Shown: piece by piece, positions 1-7,466 of the stretch
Layout of the letters: the number at the start of each line of letters is the position of its first letter
Numbering within the stretch: the stretch's first letter is position 1
IMG/VR virus record: IMGVR_UViG_3300011113_000287
Coordinates: 1-64,000 of that record
Source: a virus
Strand: one strand, 5' to 3'
DNA length: 64,000 bases
Position numbers and translations under genes: made by a program
The notes under the pieces: generated by a model
Told to the model about the DNA's origin: nothing
The model's input: only the letters and a program-made list of their open reading frames with translations
Database searches by the model: none

Positions 1-86
1 TCTAAGACAAACTTGATTAGCCATCCAATACCAGCCCCAATTACGGGAACGGCTGCGACGACGATTGCAACCCATGCTTCGTTCAT
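1..86 (-). CDS. Partial small membrane protein (runs off left edge)
   Basis: An ATG at 84-86 opens a reverse-strand frame that stays open to base 1. The visible 28 residues start MNEAWVAIVVAAVPVIGAGI and continue GWLIKFVL, so one hydrophobic helix begins near residue 5. The ATG overlaps the stop of the gene at 83-646 (ATGA), the usual coupling in this genome. A small membrane protein beside virion genes could be a holin or a tail-associated protein, but nothing visible decides this. Confidence 0.6.
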   Translation of the reverse strand, partial: MNEAWVAIVVAAVPVIGAGIGWLIKFVL

Positions 87-646
87 GCCAACCGACCAAA
101 CCCAATCCCACGGTCTTTTGGTCCAAACGCCTCACCACGAAGTTCCCTAATTTCCTGATAGTCCAGTTTTCGTTGCAAGTCAAGTTCGTTAATATTTTGA
201 GGGTTTGACTTGTTGTACACGTTGATTGCCTTGGAACGCATACGGGCGGTGTCAATAAAACGAATTCGTGGAGAAACTCCAGCACCTTTTATCTTGGTAA
301 AAGGACGATGCGATTTAAAAGCGTCGGTTGGTTCTTGCATGACCTTGGCACTGCTGGATTCACGACGGGCAGACTGGTAACCGCCACCAATGAAACCAAC
401 ACGACGACCACTGTCATTCTTGGCAAACTTGTTTTTAAAGTTGTAGTCGTACCCAAGGTTCTTGTGGGAGTGCTGGCTTCCGTAAAACTCCGACCAACGA
501 GCCTTTCTCATTGCCGAAAAATCATACAAACCACCACCCTGGTACGACCCAGCAATGGGGATACCAGACAAAGAGGTGGTTAGCGGGATGATGACCCTTC
601 GTGGGTCGGCACTTCTACCTGACGGCGAGCCACCGTAACTAGCCAC
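83..646 (-). CDS. Hypothetical protein in the structural operon
   Basis: 187 residues with a GTG start at 644-646. The N-terminus is rich in Gly, Ser and Arg; the middle is basic with Tyr and Asn (GYDYNFKNKFAKNDSGRR), and a charged C-terminal stretch looks helical. I recognise no domain. Its place between a small membrane protein and the terminase operon, all on the same strand, suggests a virion or morphogenesis role; that is inference from position only. Confidence 0.65.
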   Translation of the reverse strand: MASYGGSPSGRSADPRRVIIPLTTSLSGIPIAGSYQGGGLYDFSAMRKARWSEFYGSQHSHKNLGYDYNFKNKFAKNDSGRRVGFIGGGYQSARRESSSAKVMQEPTDAFKSHRPFTKIKGAGVSPRIRFIDTARMRSKAINVYNKSNPQNINELDLQRKLDYQEIRELRGEAFGPKDRGIGFGRLA

Positions 647-668
647 AACCGTTACCTATTTAAGGTAA

Positions 669-1097
669 TCAGTCGGAAACGACTGTTGGATTCGGCCTGT
701 TCATGTGAGAACCACTGTTCATCTCAATCTCAAAGGTCGGCATGCCATCGCCAGACATTGCACCAGTCACAAAGTCTTGGAGGAGGGCAGGAGCCTCAAT
801 CCACGAAGCAGAGCCGACGTGGGCACGCTCACGCATGGTGTCCTCTGGGTGCTTGTAGAACATCTCAGGATTGTTGTGGTTCTGACGCATTGGGGACGAG
901 GCAGTGTCATAGTACGCACCGATTGAGAAATCGTTTGGAACGTCGGTGTCGGTTGCGACACCTTCCTCAAAGCGGAGCGGTCCCTTGTTCATTGGGATGC
1001 TCGGAGCCATGGTGCGCTGGAACATAATTTCCCTGCGCCCACTCTCAGGGTACGGGTTCTGCGGGGCAATTGACATGTTGCTGGTCGGGTCTTGCAT
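669..1097 (-). CDS. Hypothetical protein, possibly virion-associated
   Basis: 142 residues starting MQDPTSNMSIAPQNPYPESG. I chose the ATG at 1095-1097 because GGAGG lies 8 bases upstream (1107-1111); a longer frame would need a TTG inside that ribosome-binding site. The protein is rich in Pro, Met, Asn and Asp with no recognisable domain, membrane segment or signal peptide. The 59-base gap to the terminase gene holds a possible -10 box (GGTAAAGTAG near 1132-1142), so it may have its own promoter. Confidence 0.6.
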   Translation of the reverse strand: MQDPTSNMSIAPQNPYPESGRREIMFQRTMAPSIPMNKGPLRFEEGVATDTDVPNDFSIGAYYDTASSPMRQNHNNPEMFYKHPEDTMRERAHVGSASWIEAPALLQDFVTGAMSGDGMPTFEIEMNSGSHMNRPNPTVVSD

Positions 1098-1156
1098 TTG
1101 TGAATCCTCCAAAGGTGGATGTTTATTACTTCTACTTTACCACTTTTGAATACAAA

Positions 1157-2743
1157 TTACCGATAAAACGGAGAAAGACCGACCTGGACTTCTGGCATGG
1201 TTTCATGGACCGTCATAGCACAAGCAAGTGCCAGTGAATCTGGGTAGTCGTCAAAAGCGCCCTTTTCATCTGGGGCGGCAGCCAAAAGGTATGGACCTTT
1301 GTAAACCTTTTCAAGGTCAGCCATCTGTTGAGCGAATTTCTTCCAGTTTCGTGTACGCCGTGCCTTGGCATGGGCTGGTATCACCAACTGGTCACGTTGT
1401 ATAAGTTCCGTCAAATGAACCCATCTTTCGTGCTGAGCCTTGGAATCCGAACTCATAGCAATAACTTCTATATCGGGAAGCAACAGTTGCAAACGTTCTG
1501 CCACCGCACCACCGACTCCCTGTGAGTCCACACCAACACGTAGTATTTCGTAATGACGCAAGAAGTCAACAATTTCAAAATACTGTTGTTCCCATTCTTG
1601 GTTGTTGATTTCCAACCAGTTAAGAACACGGTGTTCATAAAATCCAAAGGGGTCTGGATGTTGCCAGTCAACCCATACCACGGTAACTACGGTGGAGTCC
1701 GTGGACCTGGCTACGTCAATACCAGCAACCAGTGGACTTCTCCACCATTCTTTTACCAACGGCATAGACACATCAAACAATCTTTGCAGACGTTCTTCAG
1801 TAACAAACATTCCCTTTTCAAGAATCCATTTGTTACAGTACGACATTTGGAACTCGTCTGAGTCCTCGCCAATACGGACTCGTTCTTTGGAAATGAATTT
1901 ACCGTAATTATTGTTGTACTTGGATGCCACACGCCAGTCGTATTCAAAGTGGGCTTGTCGGTTCTTTTTTCCACCATTTACGTTTCTTCGTTTATTAAAC
2001 TGAATCATCTTGTAAAAATAAGATTTGTTCCTAGACGCCGTTCCTGTCAAACAAATGGTGCCGTTGTTGAACGCCAACATTGGTTTGATGGATTTGGTAA
2101 TGACAAACTCGTCTGCTTCCTGACATTCGTCCACCAAGACAAAATGGTAGGTTTTTGACTCAATTTTGGCTTTGGGGTTGCATGTCTGCATTCGGCAAAG
2201 TGACCCAGCGTTTTTGAGAGTGATAATCTTGCCTTTTCCACGAGCACCTCCCGACGCTGCTTTGTCGTCAATTTCAGGGTCAAGGAGAAAGTTAAGGGCG
2301 TGCTCGCTTGTAAGTTTGGTGACAATTCGGCTGAATACCGTATCGGCTTGGTCTTCGGTTGGGGCAAACACTCCGCACCAAAAGCCCCTCTCAAACTTAT
2401 CCAACCAGGTTGGATATACAGGAGCCAATTTGGGAAGAATGACCATCATTGATGCCATCACCCCCGACAACACTTCCGACTTTCCAGACTGACGGCAGCC
2501 AATCACCGTTACTTCGTCACCGTCTCCCAAGATTATTGACTCAATCAAACGGTAGGCAATAGGCACTTGGTACGGGAAGAACTCAATATCGCAGAATTCT
2601 TCAGTAAATAGAATGAGTTTCTTGACCAATTGGTCTACGAATTCTTCAGAGGCTTCGTCTAATTCTGGAGATAGTTCCTCAATGTCTGGAACTTCGTTTT
2701 CCAGGTCTTCAGTAGTTTCTAGGTCTTCAACTGTTTCGCTCAC
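1157..2743 (-). CDS. terL: Terminase large subunit
   Basis: 528 residues. The ATP-dependent DNA-packaging motor and headful nuclease. Visible motifs: Walker A GCRQSGKS at about residues 82-89, Walker B FVLVDECQEAD with the catalytic Asp-Glu at 205-206, coupling motif TGTAS near 233-237, then an RNase H-like nuclease domain with acidic residues in AGIDVARS (about 343), VGVDSQG (about 406) and DDYPDSLALA (about 502). A very acidic N-terminal 40-residue tail precedes the ATPase. I chose the GTG at 2741-2743 because AAGGAG lies about 10 bases upstream; the longer frame uses a TTG almost inside that site. The 3' end of the upstream gene overlaps the start. Confidence 0.96.
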   Translation of the reverse strand: MSETVEDLETTEDLENEVPDIEELSPELDEASEEFVDQLVKKLILFTEEFCDIEFFPYQVPIAYRLIESIILGDGDEVTVIGCRQSGKSEVLSGVMASMMVILPKLAPVYPTWLDKFERGFWCGVFAPTEDQADTVFSRIVTKLTSEHALNFLLDPEIDDKAASGGARGKGKIITLKNAGSLCRMQTCNPKAKIESKTYHFVLVDECQEADEFVITKSIKPMLAFNNGTICLTGTASRNKSYFYKMIQFNKRRNVNGGKKNRQAHFEYDWRVASKYNNNYGKFISKERVRIGEDSDEFQMSYCNKWILEKGMFVTEERLQRLFDVSMPLVKEWWRSPLVAGIDVARSTDSTVVTVVWVDWQHPDPFGFYEHRVLNWLEINNQEWEQQYFEIVDFLRHYEILRVGVDSQGVGGAVAERLQLLLPDIEVIAMSSDSKAQHERWVHLTELIQRDQLVIPAHAKARRTRNWKKFAQQMADLEKVYKGPYLLAAAPDEKGAFDDYPDSLALACAMTVHETMPEVQVGLSPFYR

Positions 2744-2957
2744 GGGAAGCAATCTCCTTGTGAAGATTGTTCAAAATCTCCATTAACTCATCAAGTTGTT
2801 CAAGACCAGCACCGTGATGACGGTAACGGTCAAAGGAAGCGCCCAGTTCCATTATGGTTGTGTTAAACCAATCCAACAACGAGGGCTTGTCCAAACGTGT
2901 AATTCGTGCTGGAATATTGGCGGAATCTTTCTGCTTGCGCCAGATGCCTAGAGCCAT
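2727..2957 (-). CDS. Small hypothetical protein upstream of terminase
   Basis: 76 residues, mostly helical by composition (a Leu/Glu-rich C-terminal half such as LEQLDELMEILNNLHKEIAS). It overlaps the terminase start by 17 bases and the stop region of the membrane protein gene behind it, so it is translationally coupled to both. A terminase small subunit is often found here, but this protein is short and has no HTH that I can see, so I do not call it. Confidence 0.6.
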   Translation of the reverse strand: MALGIWRKQKDSANIPARITRLDKPSLLDWFNTTIMELGASFDRYRHHGAGLEQLDELMEILNNLHKEIASRERNS

Positions 2958-3361
2958 TCTCGTATCTCCTTTGGTCGGTAATGAAGGCGGCGTCCTTTAA
3001 CGGCACGCATCAAACCCTCCGCTTCGTTTTCTGTTCTATTCCTTCTACAAAACCCTATTTGAAACGAGTGTTTACCAATTCCAATTTGCAACCCACGACC
3101 AGTTCTCCAGGGAGAGTCGGTTTCTCGCATGAATGCAATAGAAAGCGAAAACCCTTTATGGGTGTCACGGGTAACCCAATAAACAAACCCAACTCCCTGG
3201 ACAAGGTTTAACGTGTCTTTAAAAACGTGTATACCACAAGCGACTGAAAGAATACTGTACCCAAGGAACATCCACAATTGCCACGTAAAAAGTGCCCACC
3301 ATGACAGCGTAAACGACAAAACGAATGTCCAAAAAACACCGTAGCCAACTATTTTGTTCAT
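2948..3361 (-). CDS. Two-helix membrane protein with basic cytoplasmic tail
   Basis: 137 residues. Residues 1-50 contain two hydrophobic segments (about 5-24 and 27-47), rich in Trp and Phe, followed by a basic soluble part with Cys-Arg-Arg-Asn and a final stretch rich in Arg, Lys and Glu. No known domain. It overlaps the next gene by 10 bases. A membrane protein between tail genes and terminase could act in lysis or DNA entry; the sequence does not tell which. Confidence 0.6.
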   Translation of the reverse strand: MNKIVGYGVFWTFVLSFTLSWWALFTWQLWMFLGYSILSVACGIHVFKDTLNLVQGVGFVYWVTRDTHKGFSLSIAFMRETDSPWRTGRGLQIGIGKHSFQIGFCRRNRTENEAEGLMRAVKGRRLHYRPKEIREWL

Positions 3362-3364
3362 TGA

Positions 3365-3952
3365 CTACAGTCTAATGCCTGCGGAGTCCGTTCCACTATT
3401 GGCTGGAAAATCGGAGAACTGGTCGGCAAATGGTGTCTCGCTCGCTGGACGGTATCCGTATCCATTGAGCGTAGTATTGATAAAATGTCCTTTTGAATTA
3501 CTTGCTGCAAACTGTTGATAGATAGCCGCATCAACTGGCCCATATACCCAATCTGGACCACGCCTACCGTTCTTGTGAAACCGAACAAGTACGTAACCCA
3601 TTTTGGCTCCGTATAAATCAAACATGGGCTGGTCAAGTACAAACTTGTGCGAACAAAGGCGGGTACTGCCAGCGGGTCCTTGACCGTAGTTTGTTGGATT
3701 GTCTGGCTTGTTTGCTATTTGTGCAACAGGCACAGTATTGAAAATAGAAGTATCAATATCCTGAACTGGTCTATCGCCCTCAACTACGGGACGACCCTCT
3801 TCGTCTAAAGCAACACCACCAGTAATACGAGCACCAGCAATTCGGCGCTTTCGCTCTTCCTCACGCTTGAGGATATCAGACATGCCTTCTTCAAGGCGTT
3901 CGGTCAGGTTATAACGACCTGCCCCATGAAGTCCTGGTCTACGACGTGGCAT
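3365..3952 (-). CDS. KTSC-domain protein
   Basis: 195 residues. The C-terminal half contains a segment like the KTSC domain (YGPVDAAIYQQFAASNSKGHF, about residues 140-160, followed by INTTLNGYGY). This domain is named after lysyl-tRNA synthetase C-termini and occurs in many phage proteins of unknown role. The N-terminus (MPRRRPGLHGAGRYNL) is basic and a charged helix follows. Just upstream is a TAAAAT box 7 bases before the ATG with no ribosome-binding site, predicting a leaderless mRNA that begins the terminase operon. Confidence 0.7.
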   Translation of the reverse strand: MPRRRPGLHGAGRYNLTERLEEGMSDILKREEERKRRIAGARITGGVALDEEGRPVVEGDRPVQDIDTSIFNTVPVAQIANKPDNPTNYGQGPAGSTRLCSHKFVLDQPMFDLYGAKMGYVLVRFHKNGRRGPDWVYGPVDAAIYQQFAASNSKGHFINTTLNGYGYRPASETPFADQFSDFPANSGTDSAGIRL

Positions 3953-3965
3953 AGACTATATTTTA
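3953..3965 (-). promoter_or_regulatory. Leaderless-type promoter for the KTSC-terminase operon
   Basis: Reading the minus strand, G-TAAAAT (hexamer 3960-3965) lies 7 bases before the ATG at 3952. There is no Shine-Dalgarno sequence in the gap and no convincing -35 box. The expected RNA start falls at or beside the ATG. Confidence 0.5.
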
Positions 3966-3969
3966 CCAG

Positions 3970-4230
3970 TTACTCCTCAAGTGGGTCGGTTACTGCTGGT
4001 GCGACGAATACATCGTTCACCGCATCATAGATGTCACCGATACCAGCGTATTTGCCACGGAAGTTGGCGTTGTAGGAAGTTTGTCGCCATTCGCCTGCGA
4101 GTCCGAGTGACGCTAGGAACGCTTGACCGATAGGTTCGCTCTCAGGGTAAGTTCCGCCACCGCAGTCGTCGTTAGATACGACGATGACCTGTTGAACGAT
4201 GCCGTTGGATACTTGTGCGAAGTGAGCCAT
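3970..4230 (-). CDS. Small tail-associated protein, copy 1
   Basis: 86 residues. It resembles a small protein family found beside tail-fibre genes in cyanophages and other aquatic phages: the start MAHFAQVSNGIVQQVIVVSNDD, the middle QTSYNANFRGKYAGIGDIYD and an acidic end are typical. It follows the Gly-rich tail protein after two bases. A second, diverged copy is encoded at 5093-5317 after the second Gly-rich protein, so the pair of genes has been duplicated. The family's role is unknown; part of the distal tail is the likely guess. Confidence 0.7.
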   Translation of the reverse strand: MAHFAQVSNGIVQQVIVVSNDDCGGGTYPESEPIGQAFLASLGLAGEWRQTSYNANFRGKYAGIGDIYDAVNDVFVAPAVTDPLEE

Positions 4231-4232
4231 AG

Positions 4233-5096
4233 TCAGACCTTGAACCTAACAAGAACGATACCTGAGCCACCTTGACCTGCGCTATTGGTATTGGAGACAT
4301 TGTTGCCGCCACCACCGCCGCCTGTGTTTGTTGACCCGCTTGCGCCAGCATTCCCACCACCACCAGAACCACCCGTTCCCGATGTTCCACCACCTGAGCC
4401 TCCGCCTGCGTAACGAGTAGTTCCTGCGCTTTCACCACGAAACGATGAAGCATCGTATCCTGTGCCACCTGTGCCGCCGACACTAGAACTTCCGCCATCA
4501 GAACCGTTACCGCCGCCACCGCCGCCGCCACCACCGCCAAAACTTGTCGTAACTCCACCAGCATTCCCTCCGTTACCGCCTTGCTGACCCGCCCTACCTG
4601 TACCACGAGCGTCAGCAGTTTGTCCACCACCACCGCAACCGCCAACATAGCCTGAGCCTGCGTCGGCGGCGCCAGCATTGACATAACGCATACCAGCACC
4701 ACCACCACCACCGACTGCGGTAATCGGGCGATTAGCCAGCGTTCCTATTCCAGAAACACCGCCGTTCGTTTGGACTGCGCCGCCGCCGCCAACTGTAACT
4801 GTTGCGTTTGCATCTAGATAAACAGTTTGAGTAACGACACCGCCACCACCGCCGCCGCCCATAAACGCTGTGATACTATTCTCTCCGCCACCTGCTCCAC
4901 CACCGACAACAAGAACATCAAACAGTCCAGCCTTCGTCACCGTAAGAGTTCCTGTTGCCGTGAAAGTGAGAAGCGTATAGTTCTGACCGCTCACCGTAAT
5001 CGGAGACGAAGTACCACCTGTCGCTGTGCCGTAGCCCTGCACCACAATCGTGTCCGTAGTTTGTGATGACACATAACCTAAATACGAACGAGTCAT
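4233..5096 (-). CDS. Glycine-rich tail protein, copy 1
   Basis: 287 residues. The first 70 residues form a compact N-terminal part with YTLLTFTATGTLTV and FDVLVVGGGAGGG, typical of phage Gly-rich tail or adhesin proteins. The remaining 200 residues are runs of Gly with Ala, Ser, Thr and Asn, like receptor-binding polyglycine sandwich domains of T-even-like phages. The end (GSGIVLVRFKV) matches the end of the second copy at 5314-6198. Likely located at the tail tip; host-range role inferred. Confidence 0.75.
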   Translation of the reverse strand: MTRSYLGYVSSQTTDTIVVQGYGTATGGTSSPITVSGQNYTLLTFTATGTLTVTKAGLFDVLVVGGGAGGGENSITAFMGGGGGGGVVTQTVYLDANATVTVGGGGAVQTNGGVSGIGTLANRPITAVGGGGGAGMRYVNAGAADAGSGYVGGCGGGGQTADARGTGRAGQQGGNGGNAGGVTTSFGGGGGGGGGGNGSDGGSSSVGGTGGTGYDASSFRGESAGTTRYAGGGSGGGTSGTGGSGGGGNAGASGSTNTGGGGGGNNVSNTNSAGQGGSGIVLVRFKV

Positions 5097-5317
5097 TCCA
5101 CTACCTCACTAACAGGCGAAACAAACTTGTCGGTAACAGCATCATAAAGCCAGCCCTTAGAGCAGTAGCCACGACCAGAGTTATCACGGAAGCACTCAAT
5201 CCACAACGATGAATCGCCGTATCGTTCAGGATTCGCCGTCAAGAACCCCCAAGTTACAACATGAACATCGGTGACAATGCCGTTCTCAACCTTTGCGAAA
5301 GTCGTTGGCTCGCTCAT
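5093..5317 (-). CDS. Small tail-associated protein, copy 2
   Basis: 74 residues starting MSEPTTFAKVENGIVTDVHV. I chose this ATG because it overlaps the stop of the Gly-rich gene behind it (ATGA at 5314-5317). It shares with the protein at 3970-4230 the pattern F-A-x-V-x-N-G-I-V at the start and G-x-x-YDAV-x-D-x-FV-x-P near the end. Shorter than the first copy. Probably a tail accessory protein. Confidence 0.65.
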   Translation of the reverse strand: MSEPTTFAKVENGIVTDVHVVTWGFLTANPERYGDSSLWIECFRDNSGRGYCSKGWLYDAVTDKFVSPVSEVVE

Positions 5318-6198
5318 ACCTTGAACCTCACCCAAACTTTGCCAGCCGCACCAGCACCACCAGCGACATCAAAATAACTGCCGCCACCACCTGAACCTGC
5401 AGTAGTCGCAGCATTACCCGTACCGCTAGTTTTACCTGCCACACCGCCTGTACCTGCAGCGCCGCCTGTACTTTGTGCGCCACCGCCACCACCTGCAGCA
5501 ATGTTGTCGGTACTTGCGCTAGTTCCCCAAGACGAAACATCTATGCCGTTGCCACCTGAGCCGCCAACTCCAGAAGTCGCATTACCGCCGACGGACGCAT
5601 AGCCTCCGCCTCCGCCTGCGCTATTGCTAAATGCGCTAGTGCCACCGTCATTGCCGAATGTTTCATCTACCGACTGTCCAACAGGTGACAAAGATGCACT
5701 ACCGTTGCCACCACCTGAGCCGCCGTCACCTGCCGTTGGGGTTGCACCAGAGTTGTTACTGCCTGACCCGCCGCCACCAGCGCAAGCACTAATCACGCTG
5801 CCGATGTACGAAGCCGCACCAGGGTTGCCAAAGTTAGCGCCACCAGCACCACCAGCACCAACATCAACAGCGTAAGTACCAGCCGCAAGATAAATCGTCG
5901 TCGTGCTAGCGAATCCGACAAGCGCACCAGCGCCACCGCCACCACCTGCAGTTGAACTCGTGCCTCCGTTTCCGCCGCCGCCTCCGCCACCACCACCGAC
6001 CAACAGCACATCAAACAAACCAGACTTAGAAACAACAAGGTTGTCATCAGATGAAAAGGTCAGCACCGTGTAGTTCTCTCCACCGATAGTGCGAGACGCA
6101 GAAGTTCCACCCGTAGCCGCACCATAAGCGTTCATAGCGATAACGCTCTGTGTCGTTAGTGATGACACATATCCAAGTTGCCGACGAGCCGTAGCCAT
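5314..6198 (-). CDS. Glycine-rich tail protein, copy 2
   Basis: 294 residues and paralogous to the protein at 4233-5096: both start with a short basic or polar stretch, LGYVSS and YGxATGGTS, then NYTVLTF, FDVLLVGGGGGGGG, a long Gly/Ser/Ala/Thr region and the ending VWVRFKV or VLVRFKV. The Gly-rich loops differ strongly between the copies while the ends are conserved, which is what variable receptor-binding surfaces would show. It starts 3 bases after the next upstream gene ends. Confidence 0.75.
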   Translation of the reverse strand: MATARRQLGYVSSLTTQSVIAMNAYGAATGGTSASRTIGGENYTVLTFSSDDNLVVSKSGLFDVLLVGGGGGGGGGNGGTSSTAGGGGGAGALVGFASTTTIYLAAGTYAVDVGAGGAGGANFGNPGAASYIGSVISACAGGGGSGSNNSGATPTAGDGGSGGGNGSASLSPVGQSVDETFGNDGGTSAFSNSAGGGGGYASVGGNATSGVGGSGGNGIDVSSWGTSASTDNIAAGGGGGAQSTGGAAGTGGVAGKTSGTGNAATTAGSGGGGSYFDVAGGAGAAGKVWVRFKV

Positions 6199-6201
6199 CA
6201 G

Positions 6202-6564
6202 TTACACCTCAATACGATTTACAAACCCGTGAATCGTAATCACATTCGCAGTCGCAGCAAACGCACGAACAACCAACGCAGTCGCATTACCCTTAATCAA
6301 AAGTCCAGGAGCAACGGTCACCAGACCAGCCTCAGGCTGAACAGTCAACTCAATGTGGTCATCGGGACTGCCAGTGCCACCCCACTCAATCGTAAGTTTG
6401 ACTGCTGATGCAGAAGTGTTCATCGCATACAGCCAAATCTCATCGTAGGTTGTTGCGGTTGCTGAACCAGTGTGAATCGTCGTGCCAGTCGTAGCGGTTG
6501 CAGCAACTTTAATTGCCCTACCGTCCGTAGAACCACTCAATGTGAGTTTGTTGTAACTTGCCAT
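6202..6564 (-). CDS. Small virion or tail-fibre accessory protein
   Basis: 120 residues, Thr/Ala-rich, predicted all beta. The start MASYNKLTLSGSTDGRAIKV with the middle YDEIWLYAMNTSASAVKLTIEWGG resembles a small protein found among aquatic phage tail genes. No catalytic motif. An AGGAGA ribosome-binding site precedes the ATG and a TATAAT box lies 18 bases upstream, so this gene can be transcribed from its own promoter. Confidence 0.6.
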   Translation of the reverse strand: MASYNKLTLSGSTDGRAIKVAATATTGTTIHTGSATATTYDEIWLYAMNTSASAVKLTIEWGGTGSPDDHIELTVQPEAGLVTVAPGLLIKGNATALVVRAFAATANVITIHGFVNRIEV

Positions 6565-6593
6565 GGTATCTCCTAATCGTTAATTATAGCAGT
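6565..6593 (-). promoter_or_regulatory. Promoter with ribosome-binding site for the 6202-6564 gene
   Basis: On the minus strand TATAAT is followed by an 18-base leader containing AGGAGA and then the ATG at 6564. This differs from the leaderless promoters elsewhere in the tail region. A clear -35 box is not seen. Confidence 0.4.
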
Positions 6594-7061
6594 TTAACTG
6601 AAAACTTGTACTTGTAAAACGTCTACTCCGCTTACAGCGGCCCACTGTACTCCAGAACCAGTTGTTTGAAGATAAAAGCCGTTTGTTCCAGCGCTTCCCC
6701 CAGCAGTCAAAGTGCCCGTAAGCGTAGCACCACTCAATGTCTTATTTGTTAATGTTTGTGTTGTATCTGTGCCCACAACCGTAGTTGTGGCATCTGGAAG
6801 AGTAATTGTTCTATCGGCAGTAGGGTTTGTAACTGTTAAAGTGGTTTCAAAAGCGTCTACGGACGAACCTTCAAAAATAATACTTGTGTCAAACTCGTTA
6901 CTTCCACCAGCATACGCCAATGCAGTCCACGCAGATGAACCGTTACCAATTTTAAACTTGCCCGTGTCGCTTTCAAACGCAGGTTCTCCAGCAGCCAGTA
7001 CTGGGTTTGATGCCGTCCATTGAGCGGCTGTTCCTCGTCGTAATTGAATTGTGGCTGCCAT
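6594..7061 (-). CDS. Tail-fibre protein
   Basis: 155 residues. The N-terminus (IQLRRGTAAQWTASNPVLAAGEPAFESDTGKFK, residues 5-37) is the widespread phage fibre motif in which RRGT and AxGEP flank a short repeat, also found at the start of major tropism determinant and hyaluronate-lyase-like tail proteins. The middle holds the repeat-like SGATLTGTLTAGG. It is coupled to the next fibre gene by TAATG-type overlap at 7061. Expected in the distal tail. Confidence 0.75.
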   Translation of the reverse strand: MAATIQLRRGTAAQWTASNPVLAAGEPAFESDTGKFKIGNGSSAWTALAYAGGSNEFDTSIIFEGSSVDAFETTLTVTNPTADRTITLPDATTTVVGTDTTQTLTNKTLSGATLTGTLTAGGSAGTNGFYLQTTGSGVQWAAVSGVDVLQVQVFS

Positions 7062-7420
7062 TACACGGTTCCTCCGTCAACTGTTGCTTCTACTGTATCA
7101 ATATATATTTCGGCTTCCAACACTCGCACATTTTCGGCACCACCATCAATTGAGGTAAGAGAGCCAAGACCTCCTACAGTTACTTGGTCGGCGCCAATAT
7201 ACAAATCGGCAACTACCAACGTATCATCTGTTTTAAGAGTATTGGCTGCGTGGCGGTACAAATTAACATCGCCAGTGGCAGAACCGCTACCCCAGGTAAG
7301 TTTTCCACCTGCATCAACAACAAGCCTTGCTTGCGTTTCCCCGTTTACGCCAACGTCTACGGCTGTAGAAGCAGCAGAACTGAATTTGCGTGCGCTAATT
7401 CTTTGTAGAAATGATGGCAT
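7061..7420 (-). CDS. Short tail-fibre protein
   Basis: 119 residues with fibre-like composition (Gly, Thr, Ala, Val). The segment RLVVDAGGKLTWGSGSATGDVNLYR (first residues near 31) is a repeat unit seen in aquatic phage tail fibres, where 'W-GSG..-GD.NLYR' decorates the shaft. No enzymatic motif. AAAGG and GAGG upstream of the ATG give a ribosome-binding site. Confidence 0.65.
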   Translation of the reverse strand: MPSFLQRISARKFSSAASTAVDVGVNGETQARLVVDAGGKLTWGSGSATGDVNLYRHAANTLKTDDTLVVADLYIGADQVTVGGLGSLTSIDGGAENVRVLEAEIYIDTVEATVDGGTV

Positions 7421-7425
7421 CGGGC

Positions 7426-7460
7426 CTCAACCTTTTGCTAAATAAGTGCCCCGCAGGGCT
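7426..7460 (-). terminator. Small hairpin between tail-fibre genes
   Basis: The 46-base gap between two fibre genes contains GCCC-TGCG-GGGC on the minus strand followed by ACTTATTT. The stem is only four base pairs, so this is at best a weak terminator or an mRNA processing structure after the long fibre gene. Confidence 0.25.
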
Positions 7461-7466
7461 ATGTTA

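Noticed and set aside
2727-2957. Terminase small subunit
   Set aside because: Right place and size class, but no HTH or recognisable family; left as hypothetical.
4172-7445. Long open frames on the plus strand and in other frames of the Gly-rich and fibre genes
   Set aside because: They follow from low-complexity Gly/Ala/Thr codons of the real minus-strand genes and have no start context.
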